Source of the DNA: Pseudomonas protegens
GTDB taxonomy: Bacteria; Pseudomonadota; Gammaproteobacteria; Pseudomonadales; Pseudomonadaceae
DNA: 64,000 bases
Direction of reading: 5' to 3'
Assembly: GCF_013407925.2 (NCBI RefSeq)
Contig: NZ_CP060201.1
Location: 930,001 to 994,000 of the forward strand
How positions within the stretch are numbered: position 1 is the stretch's first letter; each line of letters starts with the position of its first letter. The notes under the pieces are model-generated. The model made no database searches. It saw nothing but the letters and a program-made list of their open reading frames with translations, and was not told where the DNA came from. The translations under genes were made by a program, and so were the position numbers. Below, piece by piece: positions 26,783 through 34,934 of the stretch.

Positions 26783-27394
26783 TCAGCCGGGTTCGGGCTG
26801 CTGGGGACGCAGGAAGCGGCGAATGATCAAACGCAGCAGCGGCTGGTGGGCCCGGGCCTGGAAATCCGCGTCCATCACCACCCGGGCGATGGCGCCTTCG
26901 GTCAGCGCCAGCAGCCACACCGCGGCCATGTCCGGGTCCAGCTGCGGGTCGATCTGGCCGGCGGCCATGCCACGCCGGAGCAAGGCCGCCAGATCGGCCT
27001 TGACCCGCGCTTCGTTGGCGGCGAACAACGCCCCCATCTGCGGATTGCGGCTGGCCTCGGCCGCCACCTCGATACTGATCCGCGCGTGCAACGGATCGCT
27101 GCAGGCCTGCATCATCGCCAGGGCGATGTGCTCGACCGCGTCCAGGGCGTCCTCGGCGGCGCCCCACTGGGCGAACAGGCGCGCCATGGCCTGGCAGTCT
27201 TCCTCGGCGATCGCCGCGATGATCGCCGCCTTGCTCGGAAAGTAATGGAACAGGTTGCCCGGGCTCATGCCGGCGGCCGCGCAGATCTGCGCGGTCCGGG
27301 TGCCGTGGAAGCCGTACTGGGCGAAGCAGGTCAGCGCCGCGCCGAGGATCTGCTGGCGCCGCGCGTGCATCTTGCTGGGGTCTACCGTTCTCAT
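26783..27394 (-). CDS. TetR family repressor of the adjacent RND operon
   Basis: This 203-aa regulator has the N-terminal helix-turn-helix TAQICAAAGMSPGNLFHYFPSKAAII and a variable ligand domain. It lies immediately upstream of the adaptor-pump operon in the same orientation, as expected for a local repressor whose ligand is a pump substrate. The start is at MRTVDPSKMHARRQQIL. The 484 bp upstream (27395-27878) has no supported gene and separates it from the phosphonate cluster. Confidence 0.87.
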   Translation of the reverse strand: MRTVDPSKMHARRQQILGAALTCFAQYGFHGTRTAQICAAAGMSPGNLFHYFPSKAAIIAAIAEEDCQAMARLFAQWGAAEDALDAVEHIALAMMQACSDPLHARISIEVAAEASRNPQMGALFAANEARVKADLAALLRRGMAAGQIDPQLDPDMAAVWLLALTEGAIARVVMDADFQARAHQPLLRLIIRRFLRPQQPEPG

Positions 27395-27878
27395 TGCCCA
27401 CCCTGGCGCCACAGGCCTTGCCGGCGCGATTCATCGACTGACTGATCGATCTAGTATTGAGCCGCAGTCCGGTCACTGTGCGAAGCCGTCAAAGCGCCCC
27501 GGTGCCGGTACATGCCGCGATCACAGGCTAGCGCGAGGGTTTTCCAAGAGCTGTAAATCTGTGTGAAAAATAGTGCAGGAATGCATAAGGGAAGGTACGG
27601 GGGGGGAAGCGTGGCGGATGCCGGAGGGGATAGGAGCCAACCCGGCCAGCCAGTGGCAGTAGGCAGTACAACGAGGCCGGGCGGGCGGGTGCCGCGATGT
27701 TGCAGCCCGCCCTGACCAGGCACCGCCATGTTGCGGTTCACTGTGATACCTGGCCGGGCGAACGGGGGCCATTCTAGGCATCGGTCCGAGCGGCGTATGT
27801 AAGAAAATTCTTATTCCTCAACAGCCTGAATCCTCTACCCCACCAAGACAAAACAGGCCATTTCCAAGAACGCCGTGG

Positions 27879-28769
27879 TTAACGGGTGCCCGGCACCAGA
27901 TCGAGAATCTCGTCGATGCCCAGGCAACGGGGTTCCACCTCCAGGGTCCGGCCGTGTTCGAGGATGCCCACCGCCACGTCGCGCATGGCCATGTAGGCAC
28001 TGCGCAACATGTGGTTGGCGTAGATCACCGCGTTGAAGCCGGCCCCTTCCAGCTCGTCGAAACTCAGGTGGGCATAGCTGGTGGGTACGCAGATCAGCGG
28101 CACCCGCGGGCAATGGCGGCGGAACAGCTTGGCGAACTCGAGGATCTCCAGGCCGTCCTTTTTCCGGCTGTGGATCATGATCCCGTCGGCGCCGGCCGCC
28201 ACATAGGCCAGGCAGCGCTCGATGGCGTCGTCCATGCCCTTGTCGAGGATCAGGCTTTCACAGCGGGCGATGATCAGCAGGTCCTCGTGGCTGCGACTGC
28301 TGCAGCCAACGCGAATCTTGTCGCAGAACTCCTCGATGGAGTCCTGAAGCTGGTTCACGGCGTTGCCGAACAGCGAGTTTTTCTTCAGCCCGCACTTGTC
28401 TTCGATGACCACCGCCGACACCCCGGCCCGATCGAGCATCTTCACGTGGATCGCGAAATGCTCGGCCTTGCCGCCGGTGTCGCCGTCGAAAATCATCGGC
28501 AGCGAACAGACATCGAAGATCTCGCGAATGCCGTGCAAGCGGTTGCTCGGCGAGAGGATCTCGATGTCCGGCAGGCCCTTGTGGGTCGAGTCGGTAAGCG
28601 AGCTGGACCAGATGGCGTCGTAGCTCAGGCTGGGCCCGGCCCCGCGCTCCAGTCGGGACTGTTGGGCCAGCAGCGCCGAGATCGGGCTGTGGGCTTCAAG
28701 CACCCGCAGACAGCGCTTGCGGCGCAGCAACTGGCTGAGGTTGGTTCGGCGAATATCAGCGTCCTGCAT
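27879..28769 (-). CDS. pepM: Phosphoenolpyruvate mutase (phosphonate pathway entry)
   Basis: This 296-aa enzyme interconverts PEP and phosphonopyruvate, forming the C-P bond. The diagnostic EDK-x5-NS motif is intact (EDKCGLKKNS, about residues 123-132 from the ATG), unlike in the related carboxy-phosphonate or isocitrate-lyase enzymes. Metal-site residues DGDTGG, the active-site Arg in IARCES and His in IMIHSRKK are also present. It is the last gene of a minus-strand operon after the fumarase-like gene, with a 48-57 bp gap. A GTG three codons upstream (28778) is an alternative start. No phosphonopyruvate decarboxylase or citrate-synthase-like gene is nearby, so the equilibrium must be pulled by another enzyme, possibly the aminotransferase. 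Confidence 0.92.
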   Translation of the reverse strand: MQDADIRRTNLSQLLRRKRCLRVLEAHSPISALLAQQSRLERGAGPSLSYDAIWSSSLTDSTHKGLPDIEILSPSNRLHGIREIFDVCSLPMIFDGDTGGKAEHFAIHVKMLDRAGVSAVVIEDKCGLKKNSLFGNAVNQLQDSIEEFCDKIRVGCSSRSHEDLLIIARCESLILDKGMDDAIERCLAYVAAGADGIMIHSRKKDGLEILEFAKLFRRHCPRVPLICVPTSYAHLSFDELEGAGFNAVIYANHMLRSAYMAMRDVAVGILEHGRTLEVEPRCLGIDEILDLVPGTR

Positions 28770-28826
28770 GGGATTCACACGCCTCTTGTGGTTGGAGAAC
28801 TGCGGGGTCGCGGCGGCCGGGCCGCC

Positions 28827-30212
28827 TCAGGGGTGGGTCATGTCGAGGGCCACCACGTAACGGTCGAAATCCGCGGCCGAGACGTAGCCCAGCTGTTGCG
28901 CCACTTCCCGCAGGGACTTGCCCTGATGGTGGGCGGTCTTGGCGATGATGGCCGCCTTGTCGTAGCCGATGTGCCGGTTGAGCGCGGTCACCAGCATCAG
29001 GTTCTTCTCGATGTTGGCCTCGATCCGCGCCCGGTTCGGCTCGATGCCCAGCGCGCAGTGGTCGTTGAAGGCGCGGCAGGATTCGGCCAGCAAGGTGATG
29101 CTTTCCAGCACGTTGTGCACCATCACCGGCTTGTAGACGTTGAGCTGGAAGTTGCCCTGGCTGCCGGCGAAGGCCACGCAGGCGTCGTTGCCGAAGACCT
29201 GGGTGCAGACCATGGTCAGGGCCTCGCACTGGGTCGGGTTGACCTTGCCCGGCATGATCGAGGAGCCCGGCTCGTTCTCGGGGATGTCGATCTCGCCGAT
29301 GCCGCAGCGCGGGCCGCTGGCCAGCCAGCGCACGTCGTTGGCGATCTTCATCAGGGCCATGGCCAGGGTGCGGATCGCCGCCGAGGTGTTGACCAGCGCG
29401 TCATGGGCCGAGAGCGCGAAGAACTTGTTGCTGCAGGACTTGAACGGGTAGCCGGTGAGCTCGGCGATGACCTTGGCGCACTCGTCGCCGAACTGCGGAT
29501 GGGAGTTGAGCCCGGTGCCCACCGCCGTGCCGCCGATGGCCAGGTCGTAGAGGCCGCTCATGTTCTGTTGGATGGCCATCAGCGCGTAGTCGATCTGCTC
29601 GACCCAGCCGCCGATCTCCTGGCCGAGGGTGATCGGCGTGGCGTCCTGCAGGTGGGTGCGACCGACCTTGACCACGTCGCGAAACTGCTCGGCCTTGTCG
29701 GCCAGGGTGTCGCGCAGCAGCGACACGCCCGGCAGCAGGGTTTCGTGGATCTCGCTGACCACCACCATGTACATGGCCGTGGGAAAGGTGTCGTTGGACG
29801 ACTGCCCACGGTTGACGTGGTCATTGGGGTGGATGGGTTTCTTGCTGCCCAGCTCGCCGCCGAGCATCTCGATCGCCCGGTTGGCGATCACTTCGTTGGC
29901 GTTCATGTTGGACTGGGTGCCGGAGCCGGTCTGGAACACCACCAGCGGGAAGTGCTCGTCCAGTTGCCCGCTGATGACTTCGTCCGCGGCCTTGACGATC
30001 GGCAGGGCGATGGCTTCCGGCAGTTCGCCGAGCTTGAGGTTGGCCAGGGCCGCGGCCTTCTTCAGCAGGCCCAGGGAGCGGATCATCGGCGCGCCCCACT
30101 GGAAGCGCGAACGGCCGATGGGGAAGTTGTGGATGGAACGCTCGGTCTGAGCGCCCCAATAGCGGTTGGACGGTACGGCGATGGTCCCCATCGAGTCGGA
30201 TTCATGACGCAT
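28827..30212 (-). CDS. Class II fumarase-like lyase in the phosphonate cluster
   Basis: This 461-aa member of the fumarase/aspartase superfamily has the signature [16 protein letters not shown] (Ser317 region), the catalytic His in [10 protein letters not shown], and [15 protein letters not shown]. It resembles FumC most, but has Phe in NKFFAL where fumarases read NKFEAL, and MNANE where MNVNE is usual. Fumarases interconvert fumarate and malate. Here the enzyme could act on a phosphono analogue such as phosphonoacrylate, or be a spare, resistant copy of a target enzyme. It lies between PEP mutase and an HDO gene on one strand. Superfamily certain, role inferred. Confidence 0.87.
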   Translation of the reverse strand: MRHESDSMGTIAVPSNRYWGAQTERSIHNFPIGRSRFQWGAPMIRSLGLLKKAAALANLKLGELPEAIALPIVKAADEVISGQLDEHFPLVVFQTGSGTQSNMNANEVIANRAIEMLGGELGSKKPIHPNDHVNRGQSSNDTFPTAMYMVVVSEIHETLLPGVSLLRDTLADKAEQFRDVVKVGRTHLQDATPITLGQEIGGWVEQIDYALMAIQQNMSGLYDLAIGGTAVGTGLNSHPQFGDECAKVIAELTGYPFKSCSNKFFALSAHDALVNTSAAIRTLAMALMKIANDVRWLASGPRCGIGEIDIPENEPGSSIMPGKVNPTQCEALTMVCTQVFGNDACVAFAGSQGNFQLNVYKPVMVHNVLESITLLAESCRAFNDHCALGIEPNRARIEANIEKNLMLVTALNRHIGYDKAAIIAKTAHHQGKSLREVAQQLGYVSAADFDRYVVALDMTHP

Positions 30213-30299
30213 GTTCAAGGTGCTCCAGTGGTGGGCGCAAAGCGCAATCAGGTCGGGGTTGCCGGGCAGGCGCCCTGCCCGGCGTGGTGCACGGGCGTC

Positions 30300-31130
30300 C
30301 TACTCCTTGAGGACGGAGGCCATTTTTTCCAGGTGCGCGCAGGCCCGCACCACGTACTCGTCGGACAGCGCGGCGATGCGCCGGTAGTCGATCTGCTGGC
30401 CGGTGGCCTGGGTATAGAGGCGCAGGGCCTCGGTGGCGTGGCGGAAATGCCGGGCCTCGACGGCGCCGCAGTGCACGCTGAGGAAGCCGGCGATGCGGTT
30501 GGCCTCCCCCGCCGGATACCCGCAGGACTCGCGCAGCCAGTGCTTCCACAGCGGGGTCATGAGGTTGTATTCGCCGGTGTTGAACAGCTCGGTCAGGGCC
30601 ATCATCTCCAGGGCTTCCACCAGGTTCGGCGCCAGCGGGCGCTTCGCCCCGACCCAGGTGGAGAACTCCTTGGTGATGGGGTTCAGGTACTTGTCCTGCA
30701 GGCGCCAGTTGTCCGAGCCGCAGATGGCCGAGGCCATGCGGTGATAGAGCTTGGAATGGTGGGGATGGCCGTGCATTTCACCCAAGCCGACGTCTTCGAC
30801 GATGATCTCGCCGCAATGCCGGGCGGCCGCCAGCAGCTTGAGCTGGTTGTCCTCGCCGGGCAGGTCCGCGGACTCCTGCAGCAGCCGCACGATGATGCTG
30901 GACACTGCATGGGCCGCGCCGTCGGGGCTGCGCCAGCCGCAGAAAAAGGTGCACAGCGAATCTTCGGACCAGCGACGGGAGGTCATGCGCTGGTAGGTCA
31001 GGCAGTAACCGTCCAGCAGGCCGGGGTGGTTTTCAAAACCGCTGAGCAGGGCCTCCTGCAGATTCCGATCCTCGACATCCACCAGTGCCTGATGCACATA
31101 GCCGATGAACGCCTCGCGGGAACTCTCCAT
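30300..31130 (-). CDS. Haem-oxygenase-like diiron protein (TenA/PqqC-like), copy 1
   Basis: This 276-aa all-helical protein is of the 'iron-containing redox enzyme' type. Candidate iron ligands are Glu112, His125, Glu181, His220, Glu225 and His228, in the blocks VEDVGLGEMH, HSKLYH, ALTELF and SVHCGAVEARHFRH. The pattern fits the haem-oxygenase-like diiron oxidase fold, whose members oxidise or fragment amino acids (for example BesC, UndA and SznF domains). It lies 120 bp after the aminotransferase gene and 87 bp before the fumarase-like gene. It is paralogous to the product of 34077-34901. The substrate is unknown; an amino phosphonate is a guess from context. RBS GGAGAG. Confidence 0.75.
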   Translation of the reverse strand: MESSREAFIGYVHQALVDVEDRNLQEALLSGFENHPGLLDGYCLTYQRMTSRRWSEDSLCTFFCGWRSPDGAAHAVSSIIVRLLQESADLPGEDNQLKLLAAARHCGEIIVEDVGLGEMHGHPHHSKLYHRMASAICGSDNWRLQDKYLNPITKEFSTWVGAKRPLAPNLVEALEMMALTELFNTGEYNLMTPLWKHWLRESCGYPAGEANRIAGFLSVHCGAVEARHFRHATEALRLYTQATGQQIDYRRIAALSDEYVVRACAHLEKMASVLKE

Positions 31131-31250
31131 GTTTCTCTCCTGTATTGACTCTTGGGTTCACGGACAACAAGCCAGGCGTCGCCGCCCCGGGCCTCTGGAC
31201 GGGCTCGGAAACCAGGACAACGCAGCGGCAGATGCGGGTGACGGCAGCGC

Positions 31251-32480
31251 TCAATCCATGACGATCGCCGACATGAACTGGGCGAAGCGGCTCAGGCCTT
31301 CGATCAGTTCCTGGTACTCGACGGCGTAGGAAATGCGGATGCAGTGGGGGTCGCCACAACCGGACCCGGGGACCACGGCAATGTGCGCCTCGGTCAGCAG
31401 CAGGTCGGCGAGGTGGTCGACGTCGCGGATCGGCTGGCCGCGGTAGTAGCCGCCCAGGCGCGAAGCGATGTCGATGTACAGGTAGAACGCCCCTTCCGGC
31501 GGCGCATAGCGGATGCCTTCCAGGCGATCCAGGTAGGTGCGCGCGGCGTGCAGTTGCCGCTGCAGGAACGGATTGACCTGGGCGGCGAACTGCGCCGAGT
31601 CGGCGTTCAGGGTATTGAGCGCGGCGTACTGCGACAGGCTGCTGGGGTTGGAGGTGGTGTGGCCCTGCAGGTTGTGCATGGCCGCGATCACCGGCGCCGG
31701 GGCACAGGCGTAGCCGATCCGCCAGCCGGTCACCGCCTGGCTCTTGGAGAAGGAATCGATCAGCACGGTCTGGGCCTTGAGCGCCGGGAACAGCGCCAGG
31801 ATGTTGTGGTGCTGGTGGGGTTCGCGCACCAGGCCGCGATAGCACTCGTCGAACATCACCCACAGCCCGCGCTCGAAGGCCAGCTGGGCGATCGCCAGCA
31901 GTTGCTGCCGTTGGTAGACGGTGCCGGTTGGGTTGTTCGGGGTGTTGATGACGATCATCCGCGTGCGTTCGCTCAGCGCACCCTGCACCGCTTCCAGGGT
32001 CAGCCGGTAGTCGTCGTCGCGGGTCGGCACCAGTACCGGGGTGGCGCCCGCCAGACGGATCTGGGTGGGAAAGGTTTCCCAGTAGGGGCTCGGCACTATT
32101 ACCTCGTCGCCGGGGTTGAGCAGCACCATGCAGGCGTTGTACAGGGCCTGCTTGGCCCCGGCGGTCACCGCCACTTCATTGGCGGCAAAGTTCACGCCGG
32201 TGCGCTGGCTGACCCGCTGGGCGAGCTTCTCCCGCAGGGCCGGCAGGCCAATCGGCGGGGTGTAGCGGTTGCGCGCGCTTTCAATGGCTTCGATGGCCCC
32301 GGCGCGCATGTCCTGGCAGGCATCGAAGGACAGTTCACCGGCGGCGAAATTGATCACCTTGACCCCGCTTTCCTTCAGGGCGTTGGCTTTGCTACGCATG
32401 CTGGACGTGCCCGGCGCACTGAGGCCCAGGGCACGGTTGGACAACGACAATCGGCTTGCAGTGGCTTCGCTGTTATTCAT
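31251..32480 (-). CDS. Class I PLP-dependent aminotransferase
   Basis: This 409-aa enzyme has the fold-type I layout: NRYTPPIGLPALR, NNPTGTVY, DECYRGLV, the Schiff-base Lys at about residue 246 in DSFSKSQAVTGWR, and a C-terminal Arg in CIRISYA that binds the substrate carboxylate. It is closest in pattern to bacterial aspartate aminotransferases. In this cluster the obvious role is transamination of phosphonopyruvate to phosphonoalanine, which would make PEP mutase flux favourable; this is inference. The start is ATG after GCAGGTAACAAC. It is the first gene of its transcription unit, behind a terminator-like stem. Confidence 0.87.
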   Translation of the reverse strand: MNNSEATASRLSLSNRALGLSAPGTSSMRSKANALKESGVKVINFAAGELSFDACQDMRAGAIEAIESARNRYTPPIGLPALREKLAQRVSQRTGVNFAANEVAVTAGAKQALYNACMVLLNPGDEVIVPSPYWETFPTQIRLAGATPVLVPTRDDDYRLTLEAVQGALSERTRMIVINTPNNPTGTVYQRQQLLAIAQLAFERGLWVMFDECYRGLVREPHQHHNILALFPALKAQTVLIDSFSKSQAVTGWRIGYACAPAPVIAAMHNLQGHTTSNPSSLSQYAALNTLNADSAQFAAQVNPFLQRQLHAARTYLDRLEGIRYAPPEGAFYLYIDIASRLGGYYRGQPIRDVDHLADLLLTEAHIAVVPGSGCGDPHCIRISYAVEYQELIEGLSRFAQFMSAIVMD

Positions 32481-32682
32481 GTTGTTACCTGCGAAAACGA
32501 TCTGGAAGCAAGGCGCCCCGGAGTCGGGAAAACACCCTGCGCAGCCCACCTGGCCAAGGCCCCCAGCCAGGTCTTCTTACATTCTGATGACAGTCGCAAA
32601 CACCGGCCAATACCGTTTGCGTCGTGATTGATACTGGAAAAGTAAGAACTATCTGAAGGTGCCGCTGGCCGCGCGCAGAATG

Positions 32683-32717
32683 CATCAGGCCCGGGCAGAA
32701 CAGCCCCGGGCCTGATG
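32683..32717 (-). terminator. Putative terminator between two cluster operons
   Basis: A perfect 13-bp inverted repeat (CATCAGGCCCGGG and CCCGGGCCTGATG) starts 23 bp beyond the MFS stop codon. The U-tract is weak (CATTCTG). The following 200 bp before the aminotransferase gene hold no gene and probably its promoter, although I see no clear -35/-10 pair. Confidence 0.65.
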
Positions 32718-32739
32718 GTTTCTGGCTCGACAGCGGTCT

Positions 32740-33975
32740 TCAGGCGCAGTCGGAGACGGACCTCGCGTCGGCGTCCATGCCCCGCTGCACGTACCAGGAC
32801 AGGGGCAGGGTCAGCAGCAGCGTGGCGGACAGGGCCATCACCGCCAGGGGAATCCCGGTGACGTCACCCAGGCTGCCGAACAGCACCGGAGCCAGGGCCC
32901 CGCCGCCGATGGTGCCGGTGTAGAACAGCGAGAACGCCTGCTCGCGCTTGCCGGCACCGGCCAGGTCCGGCACCGCGCCATACAGCACCGAGGACGTGCC
33001 GTTCAGGGCCAGGCCCAGCAGCGGCAGCATCACCATCAAGCCGGCATAGGGCAGGAACACCGCCAGCACGATCAGGCTGGCGGTGGTGAACTCGGTGATC
33101 CACACGGTTTTCATCATGCCGATGCGCGCGCCGAGGTAGCCGCACAACAGCTTGCCAAAGGCGCCACCGACGAACAGCAGGGTCAGGGCCAGGCCGATAC
33201 CGGCGGTGCCGGCGCCCTTGGCCTTGAGCAGGAACGGCAGGAAGGTCAGAAAGCCCATGCGCACCGCGCTGTCCAGGGTGCCGGTGAGGATCAGCGCGCG
33301 CATCCCGCTGGCCGAGCCCTGGCCCTTGGCCGTCTTCGGCGCTTTCTCGCTGATGGCCGTGGTGATCGCCCGGGAGGGAATCAGCCACCACAGCAGCAGC
33401 GCGGCGGCCAGTCCCAGAAGGCCGATCAGGGTGACGCTGGCGCGCCAGCTGATCAGCGTCAGCAACAGGCCCACCAGGCCCGGGACCAGGGTCTTGCCGA
33501 TATCCCCGGCGAAGTTGTACTGGGACAGGGCCTCCTTGACCCCGCCGCCGGCTTCATGGGTATCGGTGATCAGGGAGGACGCCAGCGGGTGCTGGGTACT
33601 GGCCCCCAGGCCGCCGAGCAGCAGGGCCAGGAGCAAAACGCCCAAGCCGCCGGCCTGCCCCGCCAGCAGGTAGGCCAGCCCGGCCAGGGCGGTGCCGCCC
33701 ACCAGCAGGCGCTCGCGTCCCCAGCGCCGGGCGGCGCGACTGGCCAGCAGTTGGAAGCCGGCCATCATTCCGGAATAGACCCCGCGCAGCAGGCCGATCT
33801 GGGCGTAGCTCATGGCGAACTGCGCCTGCCAGATCGGCAGCAGCACGTAGATCACGTCCGTCAGGCCGTCATGCACCGCATGGGCGCTGCAACCGGCGAA
33901 CAGGGAGCGACGACGCACGCTGGCATCGCTCATCGGCGCGGCCTCCAGGGAGGCGCTGTGTTTCAGATCATTCAT
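32740..33975 (-). CDS. MFS transporter, Fsr (fosmidomycin resistance)-like
   Basis: This 411-aa, 12-helix transporter has the N-terminal block AHAVHDGLTDVIYVLLPIWQ and GLGASTQHPLASSLI typical of the FSR family, founded on an E. coli protein that exports the phosphonate antibiotic fosmidomycin. Its place beside a PEP mutase gene fits export of, or resistance to, a phosphonate product. The family is wide, so substrate assignment is inference. It sits between two genes of the same strand, 100 bp after the second HDO gene. Confidence 0.82.
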   Translation of the reverse strand: MNDLKHSASLEAAPMSDASVRRRSLFAGCSAHAVHDGLTDVIYVLLPIWQAQFAMSYAQIGLLRGVYSGMMAGFQLLASRAARRWGRERLLVGGTALAGLAYLLAGQAGGLGVLLLALLLGGLGASTQHPLASSLITDTHEAGGGVKEALSQYNFAGDIGKTLVPGLVGLLLTLISWRASVTLIGLLGLAAALLLWWLIPSRAITTAISEKAPKTAKGQGSASGMRALILTGTLDSAVRMGFLTFLPFLLKAKGAGTAGIGLALTLLFVGGAFGKLLCGYLGARIGMMKTVWITEFTTASLIVLAVFLPYAGLMVMLPLLGLALNGTSSVLYGAVPDLAGAGKREQAFSLFYTGTIGGGALAPVLFGSLGDVTGIPLAVMALSATLLLTLPLSWYVQRGMDADARSVSDCA

Positions 33976-34076
33976 CGTCGGCCAGGCTGCGAGGGGGGAA
34001 AGGAAGCGGATCAGTCACAGGATAGGCAAGCCGGTGCCGGCCACAAGCCCCGCTTGCGGGGCCGGGCCGGCGACCC

Positions 34077-34901
34077 TCAGCGCAGTGCTTGGGCGCAGTC
34101 GCGCATCACCCGCGCCTTGCGCTGCAGGTATTCGGCGAAGATGTCCCGCGCGGCCTGCGGGTCGACCTGCACCTGCATGGCCTCGACGAACTCGTTGACC
34201 GCCGCCACGGCATGGGCGAAGTGGTTGCTCTCGGTGCCGCCGGTGTGCACGGTGACCCAGGCCACGGTGGTCCGGGCCTTTTCCGCCGGCACGCCCATGT
34301 CGCGGACGAACCACTGCTTGTACAGCGGGTGGATGTACTCCACTTCACCGTGGGTGTAGACCTCGTGGACCAGGGTGGTCAGCAGGCCTTGCAGCAGGTC
34401 ACGGTCGCGCAGGCGGCGAAAGTCGGTCCAGTCCTTGAACGCCTGCGCCGAAGGCAGGCAGTTTTCCTTGAGCAGCCACTGATCGTCACCGCAGATCGGC
34501 GTGGCCATGTTGTAGAACAGGTCCGAGTGCAAGGTGTTGCCCAGGGCGCCCAGGTCTTCGTCGGTGATCCGCTGCAGGCTGCCGCAGGCCCGATAGAGGC
34601 CCTCGGCGGCGGCCGAGCCCTGCTCGGAACGGGCCAGCAAGGTGATGCGGTTGGCCAGGCCGGAGACGCTGGTGGCGGAGTTGTTGGTCTTCGACCAGCT
34701 GGCGAAGAACTTGCGCAACACCGCAGGCGCGTGGCGGCGCGAGGTGAGCTTCTCGAAGGCATTCTCGATGTCCACCAGAGCGTTTTCCTCGCTCCAGAAG
34801 GCTTCGAACAGCGCATGCTTCAAGACACTGGCCGGCATGTCGTTCAACACAGGTTCGACGATCTTCAGCAACTGGCTCTGCCGGGTCAGTACGTTATTCA
34901 T
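34077..34901 (-). CDS. Haem-oxygenase-like diiron protein, copy 2
   Basis: This 274-aa paralogue of the product of 30300-31130 has putative iron ligands at nearly the same positions: Glu115, His125, Glu180, His219, Glu224 and His227. Shared blocks are ED(L/V)G, M-(T/S)-ICG-D-W, and (T/S)VH-G--E--HF-HA. Identity elsewhere is low, so the two copies may do different steps. The start is ATG with GAGGTGACC upstream; a GTG two codons earlier is less likely. It lies between two MFS genes, probably co-transcribed with both. Confidence 0.75.
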   Translation of the reverse strand: MNNVLTRQSQLLKIVEPVLNDMPASVLKHALFEAFWSEENALVDIENAFEKLTSRRHAPAVLRKFFASWSKTNNSATSVSGLANRITLLARSEQGSAAAEGLYRACGSLQRITDEDLGALGNTLHSDLFYNMATPICGDDQWLLKENCLPSAQAFKDWTDFRRLRDRDLLQGLLTTLVHEVYTHGEVEYIHPLYKQWFVRDMGVPAEKARTTVAWVTVHTGGTESNHFAHAVAAVNEFVEAMQVQVDPQAARDIFAEYLQRKARVMRDCAQALR

Positions 34902-34934
34902 GGTCACCTCACGTATTCCTTGTTGGATGATGAA

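Noticed and set aside
30300..31130. Assignment of the HDO proteins as thiaminase II (TenA) or PqqC
   Set aside because: No thiamine or PQQ genes are nearby, and the His/Glu pattern fits a diiron site better; the fold is similar, so this was weighed and set aside.
27954..31148. A 1064-residue open frame on the plus strand across the phosphonate cluster
   Set aside because: It is antisense to PepM, the fumarase and the first HDO gene, all of which have family motifs. The long frame is a GC-rich shadow with low-complexity His/Gln/Arg composition.
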